The notes under the pieces: model-generated
Databases searched by the model: none
What the model was told of the DNA's origin: nothing
The model's input: only the letters and a program-made list of their open reading frames with translations
DNA from: SKPT01 sp040905445
GTDB taxonomy: Bacteria > Planctomycetota > Phycisphaerae > Phycisphaerales > Phycisphaeraceae
Assembly: GCA_040905445.1 (NCBI GenBank)
Contig: JBBDRN010000020.1
Span: 186,001 to 250,000 of the forward strand
DNA: 64,000 bases
Direction: 5' to 3'
In this document: piece after piece, positions 8,267 through 16,482 of the stretch
Layout of the letters: every line of letters begins with the position of its first letter
Numbering within the stretch: position 1 is the stretch's first letter
Made by a program: the position numbers and the translations under genes

Positions 8267-8743
8267 CTACTGGCTCGCCTGCCGCGACGCCTCGCCGAGT
8301 TGGACATACCGCATGCGCAGCTCGTAGAGCGTGCTGGCCAGCATCGTTGCCTCCTCGTCCGTGAGGTTCCCCTTCGTCTTCTCTTCCAGCACGCCCAGCA
8401 TGTCGATGTGATGCCGGGCCAGGTCGAAGTTCTGGTAGCGCTGCCCCGTGCGCGGATCGGCGAAGGCGCCCATGGCGAAGAGGGCTTGCGTCGCCAGCGT
8501 CGAGACCAGCGTCGGGAAGCTCGCCGGTGCCGCCTCCGCGCCGGCCCCGGCTGCCCCCGGCTCGCCACCGGCGGGCCGTGTCGCCGCCCCCGCCGCGCCC
8601 GCCCCTGCCGCGCCCGCGCTGGACGCCGCCTGCTCGGCCCGGGCGCGCTCCGCCTGCTCACGCAGCCGCTGCTTCTCAGCCTGCGCCTGCGCCTTCCAGT
8701 CCGAGTCCACGTGCAGCCTCGGCTCCTGCGAATCCTCGCCCAT
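8267..8743 (-). CDS. DUF1844 family protein
   Basis: The 158-residue protein has three parts: a charged, coiled-coil-prone N-terminus (residues 14-45, rich in Gln, Arg, Glu and Ala), an Ala/Gly/Pro linker, and the conserved DUF1844 core. The core has the pattern FPTLVSTLATQALFAMGAF followed by ARHHIDMLGVLEEKTKGNLT and LYELRMRYVQL. The function of the family is not known. It is small, cytoplasmic and helical. The start has GGAG 8 bases upstream, and TAGAAT near 8792-8797 is a plausible -10 element. It heads the leftward gene series that contains sdh. Confidence 0.8.
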   Translation of the reverse strand: MGEDSQEPRLHVDSDWKAQAQAEKQRLREQAERARAEQAASSAGAAGAGAAGAATRPAGGEPGAAGAGAEAAPASFPTLVSTLATQALFAMGAFADPRTGQRYQNFDLARHHIDMLGVLEEKTKGNLTDEEATMLASTLYELRMRYVQLGEASRQASQ

Positions 8744-8992
8744 GTCAGCAACTCCACCCAGCCACCCACCGGGGTTTCCAAAAGGCCGATTCTAGGGCCC
8801 GCCCCGAGTATATTCGACCCCCGCACACCATGCGAACCGACAAAGCCCCCATGGACCGCGCGCCCTCGGCATACGTACAGCGATTAGGGCCGTCCCGTCA
8901 CCCGCTGGGCCGCCGTCGTTTCCTCTGCCGCGGTGGGCTACCCCCGGCCCGGCATCACCCGTACAATCGCCTGCACCGCACGGAGCACCATC

Positions 8993-9880
8993 ATGTCGGT
9001 CCACTTCGGCCACCGCGAGCTCGACGCCGCTGCGTCCCTTCCTGACCTGCGTGACTCCAGCCCGCTCCTCTCTGCACTGCCCGCCCTCTGCCACCGGCTG
9101 CTCGACGACGGCTACCTGCTGCTGCGAGGCCTGATCCGGCGCGAACGCGTCATCCGGGCCCGCGAGATCATCCTCGAGCACGTCGCGGAGCGCGAGGCCC
9201 TCGCCCCCGGCACGCCGGTCCTCGATGGCGTCATGCCCGCCGGCGCCCGCGCCGTCGCCATGATGGGTCGCAAGGGCATCGCCCACCATCCCGACGTGCT
9301 TGCCGCGCTTGAAGCCCCCGAGCTCGTCGCCTTCTGGGAAGCCTACTTTGGCGAGCCGGCCCTCACCTTTGACTACAAGTGGCTCCGCGCCGTCGGGCGC
9401 GAGCAGTTCACCGGTGCCCACATGGATGTTGTCTACATGGGCCAGGGCTCCCCGCGCCTGCACACCACCTGGATCCCCCTCGGCGACATTCCCGTCGAGC
9501 AGGGCACCCTCGCCATTGTCCCCGGCTCACACCGCGCCCCCGGCTACGCCCGCCTGCGCCAGACCTACGGCCGCAGCGACGTCGACCGCGACAACACCCC
9601 CGGCTGGTTCACCGACGACCCGCTCGAGATCACGGAGACCTTCGGCGGCCAGTGGCACACCGCGGACGTGGCCATGGGCGACGTCATCGTCTTCGGCATG
9701 CACACCGTCCACGCCTCGACGACCAACACGACCGACCGCTACCGGCTCTCGTGCGACGTGCGCTTCCAGCCCGCCGCCGACCCCGTCGACCCGCGCTGGG
9801 GCGGCGACAACCCGACCGGCCATCGCGCCGATGCGCAGCCGCGCCCGCGCGACGAGGTCCGCGCCGAGTGGGGCCTGTAG
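8993..9880 (+). CDS. Phytanoyl-CoA dioxygenase (PhyH) family protein
   Basis: A 295-residue Fe(II)/2-oxoglutarate-dependent oxygenase. The metal triad is visible as His-x-Asp in GAHMDVV (near residue 140) and the distal His in HTVHAST (near 242); the 2-oxoglutarate Arg is probably in DRYRLSCDVRF. Residues around PLGDIPVEQGTLAIVPGSH are typical of the family. The substrate is unknown, and planctomycetes have many such paralogues. The start at 8993 has CGGAG upstream, and TACAAT at 8961-8966 is a likely -10 box. The neighbouring genes do not suggest a pathway. Confidence 0.82.
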   Translation: MSVHFGHRELDAAASLPDLRDSSPLLSALPALCHRLLDDGYLLLRGLIRRERVIRAREIILEHVAEREALAPGTPVLDGVMPAGARAVAMMGRKGIAHHPDVLAALEAPELVAFWEAYFGEPALTFDYKWLRAVGREQFTGAHMDVVYMGQGSPRLHTTWIPLGDIPVEQGTLAIVPGSHRAPGYARLRQTYGRSDVDRDNTPGWFTDDPLEITETFGGQWHTADVAMGDVIVFGMHTVHASTTNTTDRYRLSCDVRFQPAADPVDPRWGGDNPTGHRADAQPRPRDEVRAEWGL

Positions 9881-9940
9881 CGCCCGCGCCGCGGGCCTGC
9901 CCGCAGCCGCTCATTCGTTGTGGGAAGGGGGTCGGCCTGG

Positions 9941-10396
9941 TCAGCCCGCCAGCTCGACGCCCTCGTAGCCGTACCGCTCGGCGATGAACTGCTCGAGCAG
10001 CCGGATCTCGCTGATCACAAACCGCACCGGCACGTCGACGCGGTGGTGCATCAGCGCCATCGCCTGCGCCAGCGTCTCCTCCGTCGTCGCGCAGACCAGT
10101 TCCTCGGCCTCCATGCGCAGCGGCATGACGAGCACCTCCCACGCCTCCTGCGCGCTGACCAGTGCCAAACACTGGGCGTCGGCCGGCTCGTGACAGAGAT
10201 TCGCCGACGGGCACTCGCACAGCACGGCCGCGGCGCACGCCTGCCAGATGTCCCACTGCCGCAGGTCGAACAGCTCCGCCGCCAGTTCGTCGGCCGGGCG
10301 ATGCACCCGCTGCTGCGTCTGTTGCAACTGCTTGAACTGCGTGGTGTCAATCAGCCCGCGTTCCACGAGCACCCGACCGATTTCTGCCGTTTGCAT
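9941..10396 (-). CDS. Small protein resembling the N-terminal domain of GspE/PilB ATPases
   Basis: A 151-residue protein with the phrase IGRVLVERGLIDTTQFKQLQQTQQ at its start. This is close to the opening of type II secretion / type IV pilus ATPase N-terminal (MshEN-like) domains (IGELLVERGLISEEQL). The rest has a Cys-rich patch (CAAAVLCECPSANLC) and a predicted alpha/beta fold, with no ATPase domain. It may be a stand-alone nucleotide- or partner-binding module. ATG at 10394-10396 is chosen because GTAGGAG precedes it at good spacing; an in-frame TTG at 10414 lies before that site. Confidence 0.6.
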   Translation of the reverse strand: MQTAEIGRVLVERGLIDTTQFKQLQQTQQRVHRPADELAAELFDLRQWDIWQACAAAVLCECPSANLCHEPADAQCLALVSAQEAWEVLVMPLRMEAEELVCATTEETLAQAMALMHHRVDVPVRFVISEIRLLEQFIAERYGYEGVELAG

Positions 10397-10516
10397 GAAC
10401 GCAACTCCTACCAATGGCGCATATTACGACCATCGGCGAAACCGCCGCGCCGGCTTAGATCACGTGGCCGCGTCAGGCAGATTTTTTCGCTTCCGCGGAA
10501 TTTCCGGAGCCCGACG

Positions 10517-13051
10517 CTACGAAGTTGCGGAGGGGGTGTCGTGGCGTTCGTAGGTGACGGCGACGGCGCGCCGGTCGAAGGCGATGGGGGCGTAGGTGAT
10601 GTCGTCGCGGAAAATGAGGCGCAGGTCGGGGGTCTCGAAGTCGGCGGCGGGGGGGGTGGCAGGGGCGGGGGCGAGGATGTCGGCGGGGGTCAGCGTGCGG
10701 GCGACGCGGATGCACAACCGGTCGCCGGGCGGGTGGCGCTCAGGGTCGATGTGGAGGCGGTTGGTCGTGAGGCGGATGAGGCGGGGCAGGTGGCCGCGGT
10801 CGAGGACCTGGGCGATGGCGTAGTGCTGCCGGGTGAGCATGAACCACCCCTTGGACATGATGGTGCGCCAGGTTCGGCCGTCGTCGCTGGCTTCGATGCG
10901 CTGCTGCCAGACGTCGACGAGGTGGCGCGACGGGTTGTGGGCGTCGTAAAAGAGGGCGGTCTGGCCGCCGACGATGTGGGCGAGCTCGACGTCGCGGCCG
11001 GCGGCGAGATGGTCGGCGGCGCGGCCGAGGCGCGCGAGGTGGCGGCGCAGCGTGGTGCGCGACAGGCGCAGCCGGCGGAGGTAGGTGTCCTCCAGCGCCG
11101 GGTCGTGGGCATGGCGCGTGCGCTTCCAGGTGGCCACCACGCGCGTCAGGAGCGTCGCCGTGAGATCGGCGAGCGGCGCCAGCGCGTCGTGGGCGGCGCG
11201 CACGCGGGACGCGGCCGACTTGATGCGGTTGCGGCGGCGGTCGCGTTCGGCATCGACGATGTGCAGGCCGGCGTCGTTGACCGCCTGCCGGAGCATGCCC
11301 TGGTAGAGCTCGAGCAGGCCGCCGGTTTCGAAAGCCTCGAGCGTGTGGGCGGTGATGGGGGCGTGGGACGCGTGGCGGCGGGCACCGGGACCGCCAGCCG
11401 CGGCTTGGCGGGTGGCGGCGATGGCTTCACGGAGGTGGTCGAGCCCAGCGCTTGCGTCGCCGACGATGCGTTTCGGCCAAGGGTCGCGTTTGTAGGTGAG
11501 GTAGAGCATCGGGTCGGTGGGGACGAGCTCGTGGGCGTCGATGTGGTAGGTCCGGTAGCCGGGGATCTCGGGCTTGTGGCGCCCGCCGAAGTAGCGCTGG
11601 TCGAAGGCGTCGCCGCTGAGCTTGCGCCAGGCGCGCACGGCGGGGGCGGCGGCGGACTGGCCGTAGAGATGGGCGGCGACGCGCCGGGGAAGGCGTGCGG
11701 CGGAGGTGTCGGGGGCCCAGGCGCATTGGGCGCTGGCGACGAGGCCTGGCCAGAGGACGAGCGGATTGGTGGTGAACATTTCCCACATGGTGGTCATTTC
11801 GCCGACGGCGCCGGCGTCGTGGCCGAGTTGGATGAACGCGGGGACGTTGTCGGCGATCTGCATGTGCTTCATGACGCCGACCTCGGCGGAGCGGCCGGCG
11901 GCGGGGGCGACGATGACGTCGAAGCCCTGGTCGCGGAACCAGCGCGTCGCCTTGCGTGCGGGGCGGCCGAGCATCGGGCCATAGTCCCAGTCGACGACGA
12001 CGATGTCGCGCGGGAGGCCGTGAAGAATTTCGGGGTGGTGCAGGAGCATGTCGCCCCAGGCCATGATGCGCTTGCCGTGCCGGGCGCAGAGATCGTGGAG
12101 GAAGATGAGGTGATCGCGGAAACGGGCGAGGCTTTCGCGGAACCAGGCTTTGCCCGCGCCGGGGGGGCCGGCGAGCAGGGGGGACTCGTCGCAGTTGACG
12201 TGAAAGAACTGGCCGTCGTACAGCGGGAGCAGCTCGGTGTAGAGGTCGCGCAGCAGGCGGCGCGTGCCCTTGTGGCGCAGCGCGAGCTGGTAGACGGCGT
12301 TTTCCTCGCGCAGGTGGGCGAGGCCGGGGTGGCGCAGCAGCCCTTCGCAGTGGCCGAGCGACGCGAACGCCGGGACGAACTGAACGTGGTGCTCGGCGGC
12401 GGTCGCGGCGAGCATCTTGAAATCGTCGGCCGTGTAGCCGACCGGGTGGGCGAGCTCGGGGTGGGACTTCCAGCGGTACTTGTTCTCGAAGTAGAGCACG
12501 AACATGTTCTTTTTGAAGCTGGCGAGCTGGCGGATCATGTCGGCGAGGTGGTCGGGCTTTTCGACCTGTCGGCCGACGTCGACCATGACGCCGCGCCAGC
12601 GCATCGCCGGCCAGTCGCGGATGTCGAACCCGGGCACGCGGGCGCCGGCGCGGCGGCGCAGACGCAGGACCTGGGCGAGGGTCTGCACGGCGTAATGGAG
12701 GCCGGCCTCGTCTCGGCCCGCGAGAAGGATGCCGTCGCGCGTGATGCGCAGCGCGTAGCCCTCGGCTGGCGTGGGGACCCAGTCGCGCGGGATGTCGAAC
12801 GCGGGCTCGCGGCCGACGTGGATGACGTGGTGGTGGATGTAGCGCGTGGTGGGCGCCTGACGCGGGCGGTGGCCCGCGTGGGCCTTGAGCAGCGTGGCGA
12901 GGGCGTCGGCGCTGCGGCGGTCGGCGTCGGTGGCGGTGAGCGGAAGGTGGATGCGGGCGCGGGCGTCAAGCGTGAACGCATCGCTCAGAATGTGAGACTC
13001 GCGCGGCGTGGGCAGCAGGTCGGCGGTCAACGGATCGGCGGATCGCGGCAT
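10517..13051 (-). CDS. Glycoside hydrolase family 20-like protein (beta-N-acetylhexosaminidase fold)
   Basis: 844 residues. The N-terminal region up to about residue 135 resembles the GH20b/alpha-glucuronidase-like domain (YALRITRDGILLAGRDEAGLHYAVQTL). The barrel starts at DWPAMRWRGVMVDVGRQ. The catalytic Asp-Glu pair of GH20 is matched by HVNCDES (Asp288-Glu289). The remaining 300 residues are helical and then sandwich-like (DGRTWRTI). There is no signal peptide at the chosen start, which has GCAGGAG 6 bases upstream, so it may act in the cytoplasm on imported amino-sugar oligomers. It faces the secreted-protein gene at 13167 across a 115-bp divergent promoter region. Confidence 0.78.
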   Translation of the reverse strand: MPRSADPLTADLLPTPRESHILSDAFTLDARARIHLPLTATDADRRSADALATLLKAHAGHRPRQAPTTRYIHHHVIHVGREPAFDIPRDWVPTPAEGYALRITRDGILLAGRDEAGLHYAVQTLAQVLRLRRRAGARVPGFDIRDWPAMRWRGVMVDVGRQVEKPDHLADMIRQLASFKKNMFVLYFENKYRWKSHPELAHPVGYTADDFKMLAATAAEHHVQFVPAFASLGHCEGLLRHPGLAHLREENAVYQLALRHKGTRRLLRDLYTELLPLYDGQFFHVNCDESPLLAGPPGAGKAWFRESLARFRDHLIFLHDLCARHGKRIMAWGDMLLHHPEILHGLPRDIVVVDWDYGPMLGRPARKATRWFRDQGFDVIVAPAAGRSAEVGVMKHMQIADNVPAFIQLGHDAGAVGEMTTMWEMFTTNPLVLWPGLVASAQCAWAPDTSAARLPRRVAAHLYGQSAAAPAVRAWRKLSGDAFDQRYFGGRHKPEIPGYRTYHIDAHELVPTDPMLYLTYKRDPWPKRIVGDASAGLDHLREAIAATRQAAAGGPGARRHASHAPITAHTLEAFETGGLLELYQGMLRQAVNDAGLHIVDAERDRRRNRIKSAASRVRAAHDALAPLADLTATLLTRVVATWKRTRHAHDPALEDTYLRRLRLSRTTLRRHLARLGRAADHLAAGRDVELAHIVGGQTALFYDAHNPSRHLVDVWQQRIEASDDGRTWRTIMSKGWFMLTRQHYAIAQVLDRGHLPRLIRLTTNRLHIDPERHPPGDRLCIRVARTLTPADILAPAPATPPAADFETPDLRLIFRDDITYAPIAFDRRAVAVTYERHDTPSATS

Positions 13052-13166
13052 GATGAACTCCTGCGGGCGATCGCGAGAGTATGGGGCGCGCCGCGAAGTC
13101 GCAAGCGGCGGGTACAATGGCCGCGCATGGAGAGGTTCACTTTCGTCCGGGGTCGGGAGATCGGCG

Positions 13167-14633
13167 ATGATGAAGCGGACATGGACGAATCACGGCGCGG
13201 CGCTGATCGTTGCAATGGCGGCAGGTGCGACGGCGATGGCGGACGAGGTGATGGTGTACACGAGCGAGAATGCGCCGGACGCGCCGGCGGTGGATGAGCT
13301 GGAGCGTCGCGAGAGCGTCAGCCAGTACGGGATCACGTGGACGTTTGACGAGGCGGTGCCGGTGGGGCGGTTCGTCACGGGCGATTACTACGTGGTCGGG
13401 CCGGTGACGGTGGCATCCGTGTCGCCGGCGCAGACGGGCCGCGGGGAGGATTTCCGCAACGGGTCGATGCTGAATCCGCCGGTGGATGGCAGCAGCGCGT
13501 ATGACGGGCGGTTCACGAACGTCACCGACGAGCACTTGGCGCGGGTGGCGCGGTTTCCGCTCGAGATGCAGCCGGGCGACTCGCTGGTGTCGTCGGTCAG
13601 CCTGGAGCAGCGGACGCACAACGAGGTGCTGCACGGCCCGCACCGCGACTCGCCGGCGCGTTCGCCGCTGCGGGCGATGGCGGTGCTGACGGTGCTGGAG
13701 GAGCCGGTGCCGTCGGACACGTTCCGGCCGGGGTACGCGGACCTGGAGAAGGATCGGCTCTACCGGGCCAGCGAGATCCGGTGGGAGAGGCTGCTGCGGC
13801 TGGAGCTCCCGGGCAGTGCGCCGGACATGGCGGAGGTGGTGCGGATGTTCGAGCGGCCGTGGGTGGATCACGTGCGCGGCTGGACGAGCCGGGACATTCA
13901 CGCGATTGAGAACATGCCGGGCTACGGGCGCGAGGTCGGGCGTGCGGTGCAGATCGGGGCCCTAATGATGCTCGGGGACTTCAGCGATGAGCAGAAGGCG
14001 CCGCTGGTCTACGGGATGATGCAGGTGGCGATCGACAACTGGGCGGTGGCGACGCGCGGCGGGGGCTGGCCGGCGCAGGGAGGCTTTGGCAACGGGCGCA
14101 AGGCGCCGATCGTGCTGGCCGCGGTGCTGTTCGACGACGAGGCGATGAGCCAGATCGCTGCCAATGCGCCGGACGCGGTGTTCGGCGAGGACCAGCACAC
14201 GGAACTGGGCGAGGCGTGGACCGGGGCCAAGGTGCGGTTCACGGGGCAGTACCCGGAGGCGTACGCGGGCAACCCGGAGCAATACGCGGATCGCGGGCCT
14301 TATGAGCACCTCGAGCCGCGCGACTGGCCGGGCAACAACCGGACGATGTCGGAGAGCTACCGGCGCTGCTGCACGTCGATCTCGTGGGTGGGCCAGGCGC
14401 TGGCGGTGCGGCTGCTCGAGGCCGAGCGGGTGTGGGACCATGCCGCGTTTTTCGCCTATGTCGATCGCTGGATGACGGAGGACGACGGGCCGTTTCTCGA
14501 TGCGATGCAGGAGCAGATCAACTCGCGGCCGGGCATCCGTCAGGGGACGACGGAGTTCGACCCGTTCGTGGACGACATGTGGGCGATGTATCGCGGGACG
14601 ATCGAGCCGGCTGCGGACGAGACGTGGCGGTGA
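13167..14633 (+). CDS. Secreted protein of an unnamed planctomycete family, paralogue A
   Basis: 488 residues with a signal peptide (MMKRTWTNHGAALIVAMAAG, cleavage after TAMA). I cannot assign a known family. The N-terminal sandwich-like part has YGITWTFDEAVPVGRFVTGD. The C-terminal part is rich in helices with YGREVGRAVQIGALM, SESYRRCC, WVGQALA and YVDRWM, suggestive of an alpha/alpha barrel such as polysaccharide lyases use. The protein at 32008-33570 is a clear paralogue. ATG 13167 has GGGAG upstream, and TACAAT at 13113-13118 is a -10 candidate. The NodB-type deacetylase follows after 25 bp, so the two are probably co-transcribed. Confidence 0.8.
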   Translation: MMKRTWTNHGAALIVAMAAGATAMADEVMVYTSENAPDAPAVDELERRESVSQYGITWTFDEAVPVGRFVTGDYYVVGPVTVASVSPAQTGRGEDFRNGSMLNPPVDGSSAYDGRFTNVTDEHLARVARFPLEMQPGDSLVSSVSLEQRTHNEVLHGPHRDSPARSPLRAMAVLTVLEEPVPSDTFRPGYADLEKDRLYRASEIRWERLLRLELPGSAPDMAEVVRMFERPWVDHVRGWTSRDIHAIENMPGYGREVGRAVQIGALMMLGDFSDEQKAPLVYGMMQVAIDNWAVATRGGGWPAQGGFGNGRKAPIVLAAVLFDDEAMSQIAANAPDAVFGEDQHTELGEAWTGAKVRFTGQYPEAYAGNPEQYADRGPYEHLEPRDWPGNNRTMSESYRRCCTSISWVGQALAVRLLEAERVWDHAAFFAYVDRWMTEDDGPFLDAMQEQINSRPGIRQGTTEFDPFVDDMWAMYRGTIEPAADETWR

Positions 14634-14658
14634 GTGGATTCATTCGGAAGGAACAGGC

Positions 14659-15432
14659 ATGGCCGAGATCGAAGGAGCGTCGGAAGAGGCGTTCACCTGG
14701 CCGAGCGGTGTGCGGGCGGCGGTGAGCATGACGTTTGACGACGGGCGGGCGAGCCAGCTCGAGCTCGGGCTGCCCATTCTCGATGAGCATGGCATCAAGG
14801 CGACGTTCTATGTCCTGCCGCGCTGCTTCGACGGCGCGGGCGCGGCGGCGTGGCGGGGCGTCGCCGAGGCGGGGCATGAGATCGGCAACCACACGGTGCG
14901 GCATCCATGCAGCGGGAACTACGGCTTCGCGCGGCCGCAGGCGCTCGAGAGCTACACCCTCGAGCAGATGGGCGCCGAACTCGATGACGCGCAGCGCATC
15001 ATCGCCGAGCGCGTCGGCGTGACACCCACGAGCTTTGCCTACCCGTGCGGCCAGCGCTTCGTCGGGCGCGGCGAGTCGGTGCAGAGCTACGTGCCGGTGG
15101 TTGCGCGGCGGTTCGGGTTCGCCCGGGCGTGGCGCGACGAGAGTGCCAATGACCCGGCATTCTGCGATTTTGCCCAGCTTTTCGGGGTCGACTTCGATCG
15201 CCTGACGGTCGACGAGCTGCGGCCGTGGGTGGAGACGGCGGTCGAGCAGGGGCACTGGCTGGTGCTCGGCGGGCATGACGTGGCGGCGTCGCCGCGGCGG
15301 CAGGCGGTGCTGGCCGAGACGCTGGCATGGGTGTGTGAGCTGGGGGGGCGCGATGCGGGCGTATGGGTGGATACGTTGAGCAACGTGGGGCAGTATGTGC
15401 GCGAGCAGCGCGGTGAGGTTGTTGCGGCGTAG
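14659..15432 (+). CDS. Polysaccharide deacetylase (NodB homology) family protein
   Basis: 257 residues. The NodB domain shows the catalytic and metal-binding motifs: MTFDDGR (Asp-Asp, near residue 30) and HEIGNHTVRHP (His-x3-His, near 80). The TSFAYPCGQ motif follows near 130, and a late His in GGHDV near 215. Such enzymes remove N- or O-acetyl groups from chitin-like polymers or peptidoglycan. There is no signal peptide, so it acts in the cytoplasm or on internalised oligomers. It is 25 bp downstream of the secreted paralogue-A gene and opposite the GH20-like gene, which suggests a shared acetylated glycan substrate. Confidence 0.88.
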   Translation: MAEIEGASEEAFTWPSGVRAAVSMTFDDGRASQLELGLPILDEHGIKATFYVLPRCFDGAGAAAWRGVAEAGHEIGNHTVRHPCSGNYGFARPQALESYTLEQMGAELDDAQRIIAERVGVTPTSFAYPCGQRFVGRGESVQSYVPVVARRFGFARAWRDESANDPAFCDFAQLFGVDFDRLTVDELRPWVETAVEQGHWLVLGGHDVAASPRRQAVLAETLAWVCELGGRDAGVWVDTLSNVGQYVREQRGEVVAA

Positions 15433-15548
15433 TGGGGAGCACTGGTGGCGAGCCGCCGGTGGCACAGGTGGCGATGAGCATCAACGGCTGTCGCGACGCT
15501 TCCGCCGCTTCACCGGGACCACCGGTCCCGGCTTTGTACCTGAGGCCG

Positions 15549-16367
15549 CTAAGCGTCGGCCACGGCGGTGAGCGGCCAGTCGAGGTCGACGGTGATGGGC
15601 CAATGGTCGCTGGGGTAGAGCGGTGGCTCGGCGTCGCGGATGACGTGGGCGTTGGTTGCGTGCGGCGGTGCGGGGTTGGGCAGTGCGAGAATCCAGTCGA
15701 TGCGGCCGTGCTCGGCGCTTGCCTTGCCGGTGAAGTCGTGGAAGGTCCAGCCGCGGCGGTCGTCGACCTCGCCGGCGGCGAGGTAGGTGTCGATGTAGCC
15801 GGCGTCGAGCAGGGCGCGGTGCGGCGGTGAGCCGGGGGCGGCGTTGAAGTCGCCGGTCAGCAAGACGAGCTCGCCGGGGGTGACGCGGCGTTGCAGCTCG
15901 GCGACGATCATGCGCGCCCCCTCGAGCCGGGCGGTGGCGCCGACGTGATCGAGGTGGGTGTTGGCGTGCAGGAGCGTGCGGCCGGTGTGGCGTTCGCGCA
16001 GGCGCAGCCAGTTGGCGCAGCGGACGCAGCGGGCGTCCCAGCCGAGGCCGTGGCGGTCGGGCGTGGGGCTGAGCCAGCATCCGCCGTGGTCGACGAGCTC
16101 GAAGCGGTCGGCGTTCCAGGCAAAGGCGGCGTAGCCGGGTTGCGCCGGGTCGTTGTTGTAGGGCAGCCCGCGATGGAAGGCATAGCCGGGCAGGTGGCGG
16201 TGGTAGTGGTCCCACTGGGGGGCTTCGAGCTCCTGGAAGCCGATGAGTTCGGGTGCGGCGCGGCGGATGGTGCGGACGTTGAGCTCGGCGCGGCTGGGCC
16301 AGTCGTTGGGGTGGTCCGGCGCGGCGGCGAAGCGGATGTTGAAGCTCATGACGCGGAAGCCTGGCAT
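15549..16367 (-). CDS. Endonuclease/exonuclease/phosphatase (EEP) family hydrolase
   Basis: 272 residues with the full EEP signature: MSFNIRF at the start, a metal Glu in GFQELEAPQW, NTHLDH (His-Asp), LTGDFNAAPGS (Asp-x-Asn), and the terminal Asp-His in YPSDHWPI. The family includes phosphodiesterases, sphingomyelinases and nucleases. Absence of DNA-binding insertions and of a signal peptide points to a small-molecule phosphodiesterase in the cytoplasm. The start has GGGAGG 5 bases upstream. It is divergent from the ceramidase-like gene across 115 bp; a link to sphingolipid or phosphoester breakdown is only a guess. Confidence 0.85.
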   Translation of the reverse strand: MPGFRVMSFNIRFAAAPDHPNDWPSRAELNVRTIRRAAPELIGFQELEAPQWDHYHRHLPGYAFHRGLPYNNDPAQPGYAAFAWNADRFELVDHGGCWLSPTPDRHGLGWDARCVRCANWLRLRERHTGRTLLHANTHLDHVGATARLEGARMIVAELQRRVTPGELVLLTGDFNAAPGSPPHRALLDAGYIDTYLAAGEVDDRRGWTFHDFTGKASAEHGRIDWILALPNPAPPHATNAHVIRDAEPPLYPSDHWPITVDLDWPLTAVADA

Positions 16368-16482
16368 GACGCCTCCCGGGTGAATTTGCGTGATCGGCGG
16401 GACCGTGGGCGATTGCAGGGCCCGAGTCTAGCGGCAGGGGCGACTATACACGCGGGCGGAAATTCGCTATGACGATGGAGTC

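Noticed and set aside
9920..13297. A 1,125-codon open frame on the plus strand
   Set aside because: It is the antisense of the GH20-like gene; its translation is a Val/Gly/Asp/Ala-rich string without domains, an effect of high GC.
13127..13297. ATG 8 bases after TACAAT, in a different frame from the secreted protein
   Set aside because: The 56-codon product is a charged low-complexity string; the box more likely serves the gene starting at 13167.
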